From contig CAUJLY010000006.1 of assembly GCA_963281155.1 (NCBI GenBank), positions 4,092,001 through 4,156,000 of the forward strand: 64,000 nucleotides of DNA, read 5' to 3'. Of this stretch, positions 41,909 through 52,754 are shown one piece after another. The notes below the pieces were generated by a model. It searched no databases, had not been told where the DNA came from, and worked only from the letters and a program-made list of their open reading frames with translations. The DNA comes from Rhabditophanes sp. KR3021. Its lineage: Eukaryota; Nematoda; Chromadorea; Rhabditida; Alloionematidae. Positions within the stretch are counted from its first letter, which is position 1; each line of letters opens with the position of its first letter. Position numbers and translations under genes: made by a program.

Positions 41909-44900
41909 TCATTCTGGAATCGGTAAATTCACTGTTGTGTCACGTGAATGTTGAGACAAGAAACGAAGTAATTGAGCAGTAGCATCATTCAAATGTCCTG
42001 AAACAACCGAAGTTCGATGCGTCGTAATAGTACTTGACGAGGCACTAAATTCACTTAGCAACAGTGGAGTTCTTGGTGATATGTTCAACCAATCCATTTT
42101 CGTTCCCGGATTTTTCCTCTTTGCCATTCTTTCTTTTTTTAACCTCTTCAGAATGGGTTCTTTTTGAATATCGGTCAAATTTATATGCCCACCATCAACT
42201 TCAATGCTGCCTCGCCTTTTATTTCGCGGTGTTAAAAGCCATCTCTTGATATTTATACCAAGGTTATTCATTTTAGTAGTAGCTTCTGCTTTCAGTGGGG
42301 ACACATGCTTCTCAGAAATGGTAATATGGGAAGTCATAACTTTTTCATGACATGGAGGTTCACTGTCATCAACGCAAACACTAGCATCACAATAAACATG
42401 CGGAGGACTTTGAAAGTGGATTAAATTGAAAGAAGCGAAATTGGTGCAAGAACAAGAAATGTGGAGAATATTAGAAGGCATAATACAGTCGGTAATACTA
42501 TTATAATCTGAAACTAAGCATTGATACAAGGGATTGAAAGCATGCGATACAGAAGCAACATTAAAAATAGCAGGCTGTGAATGGTAATGTTTTTTTCTTA
42601 CGCTAATTGAAGATAATGTAGTTAAACTAGTTTCGGAAGGAGCCTGCGAAGGCAGATGCTGCATTATTCCCGTGGGGTATATTATCACTCGCCTGGGTAG
42701 GGCGAATAATTATACTATAGTATTATCACTCGCCTGGGAGGCTAATATGTCAAAAAAATAATCATTGGCCTCCCAGGCGAATGATTATACTATAGCATTA
42801 TCATTCGCCCAGGCCAATCATTATTTTAAGTAAAAAATTCGCCCAGGCAGATGATAATACTATAATATAATCATTCGCCCTTATAAAGAAAATCATCAAA
42901 TGTTTCAATTATTTGGTTCGAATATGAGCGGTTATTTCTAAGGTTGATGACTGTGTTTTAATACTCTAAAAATTAATTAAATAAGTGCACCTCCAGTGTT
43001 TTATTCTAACGTCGCACTTTTATTCTAAAGCGTAATTGAAGTCTATTCAATTTAATAAAATAAGATACCTTAAGTGGTTAATGTCATCGTTACACTTTTA
43101 TCTTTAAGGCGTAATTGAGGCTATCTATATCCCTCATAGTATAATAATTCATAATAAGAATCCCCTTCTACACTTATACTTTAATTTTAAAATCATTTCT
43201 TTAATTGCTATTATCGTGGTTGGTTGCTTTTAAAATGTCATCTTTTACCGACAGTCAAATATTAGAAGCTCTTTGGAATAATCCTTCATTGTTGGAGCAA
43301 GTTCGAGAGACACTTCTTCCACAGCCAAGCTCAAGCAATATTTTAAGTCAAAACATTCCATCTCACCATTCTTTACCAACTGTTCCTGCATCAGTTCCTT
43401 TAACAAGAACAAAGGAGGAATTTCTTTTATTTGCACAAGAAGCTTATAAAAATGTTGACTCGGAGGTCCAATTTAAGTCTCAATTTATAGTTGGAATGAA
43501 AACTGAAAAGTTTTGTAAGGATGTTTTCTTATACGTTCCTGATCAAACGAATTATGCTAACCCATTGGGATATGTGTTTACCAAGAAGTATGTTTTTTAT
43601 CTGCCTATAAATAGTAAAAAGTAAAATTGACTGGTTTCAAAGCCTGAATAAGCTTCTAGTAGGGGTTACACAACAGGATTCAAAAGGATCTTTATTAATC
43701 TACAAAAAAATCGTGGTCATCTAATGCCAATAATAATATATACACTACTTACGATTTTGGGATGAGAGCTGAAAGGAGCTAAACTAAAATGAAGTAGATT
43801 TAAAATAGGCAAAGTGGTACAAATGAGGATCCTAGATAAAATGATATAATAATAAAATAGCACATATTATAAATACAATAATTCAAGCAAATTATACATA
43901 AATAATATTCAAATACTAAATATACAATATACAAATTTTCGTATATTCACTAAATTTATACAAATTATTTTAGAAGAGGAACTGAATTGTCTCCAGATGC
44001 AACAACAACAACCACTATGTACTGCAAAGAGTGTCGCTCAATTTGTAAAAAGAAGAAGCAACCCGAATCGAATATTCCACTATTAAAGATGAAAGGATAT
44101 AATTTGGTTCGCCAAGAAGGTGTTCATTTTGATGGTTGCTTGCCAATAACATTCAAAGAAAAAATAGGCGATAATGAATACAAGCGTGTTTGCCGTGACG
44201 CCACAAATCCCCTCATTAAGCCTCGTATAGCACATGCCATTGGGATTAAAAATGTCGATACCATATGCAATGGGCTTGAACTCGGTACAGCAGATTCGAA
44301 GATAAAGTTAGGACAGTATAAAGATAAGGGAAGGTATCTTAGAGTTGCTTCATCTAGATCAAACGAAAAAAAAAATGAAAATAATGATTACGCCGAGGAA
44401 GTTTACGAATGTGGTTATTTAGATGATAAGCAGTTACCTATGTCATTCCGTGTTGTTGGAAAAGATGGGGATTCAATTGTTATTTTTGGTTCAAGAGATG
44501 TACTCGAATTGTATGCCAAATCAAAATTAAGACTTGCTGATGGAACTTTCTTTGTGGCCCCTGACAAATACACCCAACTCTACGTCGTTATGTTTCAAAT
44601 TATTGAAAATAAAGAAGGGGAAATGAGAAATACATTTATACCAGCATTTTATGCTTTGATGAAGCACCGTAAGACCGAAGATTATGATTTCGTTTTTAAT
44701 GAAATTAAAAAGTGCTTACAACGTTTCGGAATTAGTGAAGAACTTCCAGAGGTATTTATGACTGATAAAGAACCTGCTGCAATAAAAATTATTGAAAAAC
44801 ATTATCCTACTTTACATAAACACTGCTATTTCCACTACGCCCAAAATTTGGTAAAAAAATTGAATCAGCTTGGGCTTAAGCATTTGTTAACATCTTTTAA

Positions 44901-47900
44901 TGGAAATGACGATAGAAGTCTCGTGTCTGCAGATTTTTATAAGAAGTTTCGTATGGTTATTGCTCTCCCCCACGTGCCAGTCGGGCAAATGATTCAACAA
45001 TGGACTATCATTAAAAATAAGATGATTATGACAGCCAATGAAGATTTTACTCCTTTTGAAATAAACCAGCTAACCAAATGGATCAACTATGTTGATAAAA
45101 ATTGGTTTAAGAATGAAAAGCATGCAACCAAATTATGCAAGTTTCAACAACGTGTTAAAAGCACTAACTCATGTGAATCATTCAATAGATGGCTTAAAAC
45201 TAATCCATTAGCTACACACCATGGTACTTACTTGAAATGTCTGAATTTATTGAAAGCTGCAAATGAGGATGTCCGGCTTACAATTTACAAATTGAATAAA
45301 TTTAAACACTCACCTGAATTTGCCATTTCCAAGCAAGTTAAAAAGTCAAAGGATAGAGAGGAAAAAATTGCTTTATTACAAAAAGAATTTAGTGATAACA
45401 ACTTTCTCAATGTAAACACATACTTAAATACAATCAGTGAATATTTAATTCCTGAAAATTTTCAAAAATATGTAAGCGAGCTCCAAGATGACGAAGAAAG
45501 AAATAGTGAAGATGAAAAAGAAAATGATACCCTTAAACAGGAGGAATCAGAAGTTGAAAGTATTGTGGAAAAGGTTGTCTTTAAGCCTTCTTTAAATGCA
45601 CGAGTTCTTAGAAGTAGGCGAAATTAGTTCTATGTTAGTAGGGTTAATCAGTACATCTGTTTCTTTTGAATTTCTGATAGTTTAAAAATATTTTTTATGT
45701 TCATTTTTTATAAACCGTTAATTAAATTTCATTGAATGAGGGTTAAATTGTCAAAACGATTAGGAATTTGTTTAAAGCAATTATATTTCACTTAAATATA
45801 GACCATAAAAATTATTTATAGGGCGAATGGTTACTTTAGTTACCATTAGCCTGCCCAGGCAAATGATTATGCTATAGTATAATCATTAGCCTTATAAAAT
45901 AAAAATAGGGCGAATGATTATACTATAGCATTATCATTCGCCTGGGGGCTAATAGTTATACTATAGTATAATCATTTGCCTGGGAGGCGAATGATATGTT
46001 ACTCTTCCCGTGCAACTTAAAGATTTAGGCATTCGACGAACTTCATCAGCAATTGCCTTTAGATCTGGAGACTGAATGGGACTTTCTGCATACTCATAAT
46101 GAAAAGATAAAATAGAAGGCTGTGGAGATTTATAATTTTCATATAACGATTCCCGCATATAAACCGAAGGAGAGGTTGACAGTGAGCAATGAAAGGACAG
46201 ATCTGGTCCTGATTCAATCCAAGAATTATCTCTATTTTCAAACCTTGCATACATCCTAAATAAATGCAACTATAGTGTGATTAAAGCAGTTAAAAGCTTA
46301 CATTGATCTTCGAGAGGCAGAGGATGTAGTGTATGGAGAATCTGGAGAAGACAAACTCAGTATTGTTGGCACAGAGCATGACGTTGCCATGGAGAAACAG
46401 CTGTTTTCACTGATAATGGCAATATCGCCCTGACAAACATTAATATTTGATGGACTGCGTAATGAATTGACTGAGCTATCTAGAGTACCAATAGACGTAT
46501 TGGCATATTTCTTATTCAGATTATGACCCCTAAATGCCATGGCTCTTGATGGGTGAGGCGGCGGTTCTTTGCTCATTTGACTTAAGTAAATTTTCAAAAT
46601 TTCATCGCCTTGTCCTAAGGCTAATCTTCTTTCTATCATTCTCTTTCGTTTCAATAAATGTAGAAGATCCGTTCCTCTAAATTTACGTCCAAAGTAATGA
46701 ATCTTTTGGATGTATTGGATGCCTACTAGATCAATACACATGGTAGTCACGGCTAATCCAACACCTAGGTATATAAGCATTACGACGATGTATTCATGCC
46801 GTTCTGGGACGAAATCGCCAAATCCTATAAGGAATATTAAGTAGCTAATTGACACTAACTTACCGATGGTGGTTAATGAAACGAAACAATAATAAAAAGC
46901 GTCCATGTATGTCCATGACTCAAGAAATGCAAATAATACACCTCCTAATGCAATATAGAGCAATAATATTGCAAAGACTAACAGAACAGGCACTTCAGTC
47001 TTATCTAAATCTTCCCAATCTAAATTGGACCGTGCTATAGAGTTTACAGAATTTGAGTCGCCCAATTCTGCCGTGACCCCATCTAAATCAGGTTAAAAAA
47101 ATAAGTTTGTTATTCTACTTACTTTGTTTTTTCGACCATCTTCTATAGACTGAACCCATAACTTTGCGAGCATTTTTAATTTTTTTATACAACCAAATTG
47201 TGCACTCTGACAAAAACTTTCCCAAATCACCAATTGTTATGATGGCCAATGGAGCACCAAAAAGGGCAAATACAACGCAGGCAATACGACCATACGGGGT
47301 GACTGGCACAATATTCCCATAACCAATTGTTGCCATCGTCGTTGCTGCAAAAAACAAAGAACTTGAGGCCGTCCATAATTTTCCACTCTTATCACTTTTC
47401 GAATTCGATTTTCTATGTTTCCGAAGTCGTGATGAAGTGATATTCGATAAATTATTAGAAACCCTAACATTGTCATATCTAACATACTGATCTTTGAAAG
47501 CCTTAAATACATCCATATTGAAAGTTTCCAGTTTTTGCTGCATTTGAATAAGAAAGTGATTTATATCTTTAGAATCAACTACTTCAGTACTGACTTTGGG
47601 TTTGTATGACCACATTGTTTGAATTAAGTCTTTTCTAAGAGATTCGATATGTTTTACTCCAATGCCTTTTAACTAGAAAATTTGGATTTTATTAATGCAG
47701 AAAATTTCTTTTCATTAATTTAGAAATTTTGTTTCACTAGTTTAGAAAATTGGCATTTATAAATGTGGAACATTTTGTTCAATACACATATCTTGGTTCA
47801 AACTTTACCTTAACTTCATGCGGTGCTTCCAATTCAAAAAATATCCATGCACCTGCCATAGCATATATACAAACAACAAATACAAGTGCCACGTGTGGCA

Positions 47901-48033
47901 ATACGATTTTGGCATACTAAAAGAATTATCTATGAGATTGTATTTATAGTGGACTAACTTTTTTGAATGATCGCGAAGGAGCAGGGTCTGTAGATTCAAG
48001 TAGACCTTCGATCTCTTTGAATTGTTCGTCCAT
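41909..48033 (-). CDS. Two-pore-domain potassium channel (TWK/K2P), tail exon split by a MULE insertion
   Basis: Exons are 48033-47959, 47916-47809, 47672-47123, 47082-46864, 46824-46302 and a last exon 46255-41909 containing the transposon at 42675-46004. K2P dimers pass background K+ current across the plasma membrane. TM1 is in exon 2 (LPHVALVFVVCIYAMAG). Pore 1 reads TMATIGYGN, with the filter at about 176-181, followed by PYGRIACVVFALFGAPLAI. Pore 2 reads TTIGFGD, with the filter at about 316-321, followed by the TM4 helix. Both selectivity filters are intact. A cytoplasmic tail of nearly 500 residues follows, rich in Ser/Thr and basic stretches. Read through, the frame stops inside the transposon after about 589 residues. 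Without the element and one target duplication the frame continues to 41909, about 827 residues. The AATAAA just after the stop is the likely poly(A) signal. Confidence 0.88.
42667..42674. repeat. Target-site duplication, left copy (TTCCCGTG)
   Basis: The eight bases TTCCCGTG directly abut the left end of the MULE element and recur exactly at its right end. The 8-bp length, with one further mismatched base, fits the 8-10 bp duplications of Mutator-like elements. Confidence 0.88.
42675..42880. repeat. Left terminal inverted repeat and subterminal palindrome array of the MULE
   Basis: The tip GGGTATATTATCACTCGCC aligns to the inverted right tip GAGTAACATATCATTCGCC at 14 of 19 positions. Behind it, copies of a palindromic unit (GGCGAATGATTATACTATAG and its inverse, CCCAGGC spacers) are repeated in alternating orientation. 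These are probably transposase-binding sites able to form hairpins. Confidence 0.85.
43235..45627 (+). CDS. MULE transposase (DDE, MULE superfamily)
   Basis: Two exons, 43235-43587 and 43974-45627, join a split Lys codon (AA+A) across a 386-bp GT..AG intron and give 668 residues without stops. The enzyme would recognise the element's ends and cut and rejoin DNA. The MULE catalytic domain is clear: LRLADGTFFV with the first Asp at about 307, VFMTDKEPAAIKII with the second Asp at about 382, HCYFHYAQNLVKKL after it, and STNSCESFNRWLK with the Glu at about 519. An N-terminal Cys cluster (CKECRSIC) and a Lys-rich stretch could belong to a DNA-binding module; I cannot confirm FLYWCH or WRKY-GCM type. 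The C-terminal tail is acidic then basic. ATG 43235 is preferred to the upstream in-frame TTG. Both exons are open and the key acidic residues are present, so it looks functional. Confidence 0.9.
45821..46004. repeat. Right terminal inverted repeat and subterminal palindrome array of the MULE
   Basis: This mirrors the left end: alternating GGGCGAATG, ATTATACTATAG and CATTCGCCTGGG units, ending GATATGTTACTC against the right target duplication. Spacing and orientation of the units differ slightly from the left end, so the arrays are related but not identical. Confidence 0.85.
46005..46012. repeat. Target-site duplication, right copy (TTCCCGTG)
   Basis: This is the exact second copy of the left duplication. 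On the minus (host-gene) strand it reads CACGGGAA and falls within the codons for Cys-Thr-Gly of the channel tail. Confidence 0.88.
47671..47780. repeat. Degenerate ~23-bp tandem repeat in a K2P intron
   Basis: Four to five diverged copies of a unit resembling AGAAAATTTGTTTCATTAAT lie mainly in the intron between channel exons 2 and 3. They touch the acceptor side of exon 3. Probably neutral minisatellite expansion. Confidence 0.45.
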
Positions 48034-51000
48034 AGGAACAGAACCTTTAAAACAGCTTGCTTACACAGCGAACCCAGTCTGGCTTATTGATAAAAATAGT
48101 GGTAGAATAAAGTTGAAATCATAAATTGGTTCAAAGTCGGACCATGGAAAGTTTGAGATCTCGTTCTGGTTATGACTTTGTCTTTTGTTGTCATACGACT
48201 CACCAAATTACTGAAATATCAAAAAACTTGTTACAAACAACTAAATACATGTCATAACACTCGCAACTTTCAAATATTTGGCCACAAACATATCATGTCT
48301 TTAAAAAGAAACATTATATTGAAGATAAAGTATTTAAACAGACATACGTTCCCTTTGCTTTTGATGAAAGCTATAAAGAATTTTGGGCTTACACATGTAT
48401 GTGATATGCGAAGTGCTTATATGAAAAAATACATAACTTTATATTCATCTAAATATATTCATTTTAACACACACCACGGTAATACACTTTTTCATTGACT
48501 TGTAAAAATAAATAAGAAAGGAAAAGTATTAGCAAAAATAAGGATTGGCATACAATAGATTTATATATAAACTCATTCTAAGGTCACCAAAACCAATTTT
48601 GCCTAATTTGTTAACATCGTGAATGAGTGATGTGAAGCATGATTTGACACTTTTATCAAGAAGTCAATGTTGCATTTGCCCTTTATTTCATGAGCATTAA
48701 TGCAACGGCGTACTTAAATTTATTTGATTGAAAATGTCCCAATATAAAATTAATATATAAAAACCTACTAAAAAGGAATCTCAAATTCTTTTTAATTAAA
48801 ATATGCCTTATCCAAATAAGAGATTCTATCGCAAGTTGAGTGTGCATATTGAACGTGTAGTTCAGAACTGCAATAAGCACAACACAAAATACAACATTAA
48901 TTTGAAATTGCATCTTTTTTAAAGAAATTAAAAAGATGACGAATGATTAAAAAAGAACGATAGTTGTCTTTAAATATGTTGTATTTAGATAAAATATACA
49001 TATATTTTAGATATAAAGGCATATTATACATATATAAAGATATATATTTAGCATTACCAAAAAGAAGTAAGCATGGTGATAAAAAAGGTTTTATTCTCCT
49101 TTAGTATATCGTAAAGACTTTCTGTAAATTTTTACTCTCTTTTAGTGGTGTGTACTTTGTTAATAATGCATAACATTCAGAAGATACACACACTTTATTT
49201 TCATCTATAAAAAGTTTTGGCCCGCTTGATTACGTAGTTTTGTTGTTGGTGCGGTCTCGACTATATATGGCTCAGGGCAAACCTATTAGGTTTGATCAAT
49301 TAAAACCTATGTAAAAAGTGTGTCTATCCACTACTGCCACTCCAACAACTACATTACTTTTTGGACCACAAAAAAGGAATATATACGTAAATATGTTATA
49401 TTTTATGCTTCTCAATGATGCTAAAAGTAAATGTGGCAATAATATGTTGCTTAAATTAGATATAAAAGGATAAAAAAGTACTAAATTTATCAAAAATGAA
49501 CTTTGGAATAAGAAAAAGGTGTGATTAAGTTTCGTGAATTCTCAAAGACTTCTATTGCATTAAGTTATAGTACCAATAGGAAGTGTAACGTATCAGAATT
49601 TGAAACTTCCTGTAGTTATTAGATGACCTGGCAGATTATATATTTATAAGGCCACAAAGTGTCACAAAATTATCCTTTAGTAAAGGCGCACACCAGCAAC
49701 TAATAACCTAATAGACAAGGTTTTTGTCGAAACTTGAAAATACCAAGTTTACTTGTGTCTACACATATATAATTAGAAAGAAAGGAAGAAATATATGGGA
49801 AGACTGAGATTAACCAAAATAATTGTAGGAAAGCAGCAGATTTTGACGATGATGTATAGAAAAGAGTTTTGAAAAAGAAATATATGTGTATTTATTGTTT
49901 GTGGTGATGGTGTAGTATATGTAAGGCTATATAATAGTGGACAGTAATTTTATCAAAGCAGGAAAGGTCGAACTATTTTTTGTTGTTGTTAGTGGTTTGG
50001 CCTAAAATATAATATACGTTTAGTCTATTCAAAGGGTGTTAAAAATAAAGAACGGCTATTTTGGAATATATGAAGGGTAAGCTTGTTCGAATGGTAGTAA
50101 GAAAAGCTTTAAAAATAAAATGAGCCTTAAGTATTGTTGATATCAAAATTATTTAATGAGATTTGATAATGAATTTATCTGTTGTATCATTAAATTGATA
50201 CGATTGACACGGTGGATAAAAAAATGTGAAATGTAGATGAGTTTTAAAATTTGATTGAGGAATAGATTGTGAAATTAAAGCATGCCCGATGTACGTCATT
50301 TTTTAATCTATTTAAGAAGAATGGATGAGATATGTAGATTGGTGAATTGTGGGAGAAAACATTTGGATGATATTTACTTCTATAAATATCAAAAACAAAA
50401 CTTATTTATCTAAAGTGATATGTAGGGTGAGAATATTAAAAGAAATTTGTAAGCTTTGGGTGGGAGATAGAACTTCATTTATCATTATTTGAGCTTGCAT
50501 ATTTTGGTGCCAAAATACAAAACATCAAAAATTGTTTGTTAAAAAAGGATGAAAAGGGAGGAAATAAATAAAAAGAGAGAGTGATAAATATTTTCTTAAA
50601 AGGAGGGCTGAATTTGATGTGGAATATATTGAAATGTGTTGATATACTTTGCCTTTGAAGCTTTTATTTATACAAATAGTGTATCTTTCCTATTAAATCA
50701 AAGAAGTAATTTTGGAAAGTTGGTAGTAAAGAAACAAAATGATTGCTTTATCTAATAAACTGTTATAAAAGTAACTATAAATAGCAATAAATGGTCAGGA
50801 AATTAAAATAATGTTAAATTATTTTTTGCCTTCATAATATGTAGTAAGTAGTTGATATAGTAAACAAAGGTTATGTGTCCATATTATAGGGATGCTTTGG
50901 AAAAAGTGTATTTGTTTTTCAAATAGACCAATTGGTAATGGTAGTTTGTGTTGGTAATGGATTGGAAAATAATGATAACTACGTATGGCCAAAGTTTATG

Positions 51001-52754
51001 TATCCAATAAAGATCTCCAGAGGCCTAACGACGAGGGCATTAAAATTTTGGAAACAGATGTGTACAAAGCAATCAGTCAAAAAAGTTTTCATGTATTGGT
51101 AGTGTTTCTAAACACGTTATAAAAGCGGGAAGCGAAAAAGTTAATCGAACATTGTTTTCACTAAAATAATTGCCAGTTCAAGTCAATAAAGTTTAAAAGG
51201 CTTCAAACTTAGTAAATCACATTTTAATTGATTTGTCATCAAAGCTTAGAAAAATAATAAATTTGGTACCTTCGAAATCTATTACGTAAATTGGAAATTT
51301 AAATAGCCTATTAAAAATGTAAAAATATGATGCATAAAATTATTCAAATAAATATTTTAATTCAAAAGCAATTATTCCTAACTTTTAATCCCACAAAAAC
51401 ATCAAATTACTAAATACTTATTAAAAACAAAGAACTTTAAACCAATTGAATCTCCAGACAAAAACGAACCAGAAAAATTCACTAAATTTATTTCAATCAT
51501 TTTGAAGCTTGATCTAAATAATGGCATGAAAAAGAATTTAGAGTTGATATACTTTGATTACCAAGAATGTTATTTTAAAATAATTTAAATAAACCTTTTG
51601 TTTGGTTTGATAATTTAGATGAAACAAAAATTAATTTAACTACCGAACATTTTATTACCATGGCAAATAAATAAGACCATCAACTTTTAAGAAGACACAA
51701 TCGTTTAGAATGTTTTCTGAAACTTCTGATATTCTCAAATTTGGTTCTTTAAAAATATTCAAGCTTTTATATTTTGTTAATTTTAAAATAACATCATCTT
51801 TGAAATGTGTGTTTACATAACAAAGAATATATCTGTTGATGAGATTGAAAAATAATAAATTTTCACAAAAATGGCTTTGCTAGATGTTCTTTATATTGTC
51901 GGCTTGATTTGTAAGGGAATTTTATTTGGTATTTGGTTAATTATTTGAACAAATAGATATAGTGAGACTTATTCATATTTGTGAATTTTCATCTATTTCC
52001 TCTGCATCATGTAAATAATTTAAGTTTGACGCAATACTAATTTTGATTTATTCTACGATGACTAACTATTCTTGATTGTACAGAACTTTTCGTGCATAAT
52101 ATTAAAATATATTTTAGTCATACATAAAACCTTAAGCATATTTTTGCATTTAACGTAATCAAAATACAGAAACATAAATTGTCTTTTTTAAAGAAACCAT
52201 TTATAACTGTATAATTTCAACAAATCAGTAGCCTTTAAATAACACTACTACCACCACTACTCCAAATTTCATGTCATAATTTAATATTATTTGCTTCATA
52301 ATTATGCAAATCTGTCAAAGCCGGATCATATCGAGAAACCAAGTTTAGATAGTGTCAACGTTTTCTTTGACTTAAACGCATTAAACGTTTCCCTCCTACT
52401 GATGATCAGTAGTATATTGTGTTTGATATTAAAAATATATAGATGATAATAGATGGCGATTGATTCTCATTTTGTTAATATTAACAGTAGAATATATACT
52501 TACTTGTCATAATTTTTATTGTTTCTATTTTAGTTGATTCGTGAGCATACATTCTACCCAATTTGATCTTCATTAAACGAAAGAGCACGAATAAATATTT
52601 TAGCTGGTTCTGATTATTATTATAATTAAGTAAAAGACCAACCTATTCATTAGGAAGTGAATGGGAATTTCTATTTTGGCACATTGAAACTTCTGCTAAT
52701 CTAGTTAATAATATTAAAATTCAATTACATTGGCAGCCATAAAGTTATATAAAA
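48034..52754. other. Long intergenic region between the K2P channel and the NHA antiporter
   Basis: About 4.7 kb. A 108-codon open stretch at 48172-48498 (+) and shorter ones at 48683-48913 and 49296-49493 (-) have no motif or splice support. From about 48.9 to 51 kb the plus strand is A/G-rich, the same asymmetry seen upstream of other minus-strand genes here. It should hold both divergent promoters, and perhaps undetected 5' exons of the channel. Confidence 0.4.

Larger units (their letters stand above)
42675..46004 (+). mobile_element. Complete Mutator-like (MULE) DNA transposon, 3,330 bp
   Basis: The element is bounded by inverted tips at 42675 and 46004, flanked by an exact 8-bp duplication (42667-42674 and 46005-46012), and carries one intact two-exon transposase on the plus strand, opposite to its host gene. 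Both ends consist of alternating palindromic units around GGCGAATGATTATACTATAG. Host coding sequence is contiguous and in frame across the insertion once the element and one duplication are removed. The intact transposase frame and perfect duplication point to a young, possibly still active insertion. The sequence is a single assembly, so it may be absent from other individuals. Confidence 0.9.

Noticed and set aside
48172..48498. 108-codon plus-strand frame upstream of the K2P channel.
   Set aside because: Lys/Tyr/His-rich, no domain, and its strand and position overlap the channel promoter. Nothing supports translation.
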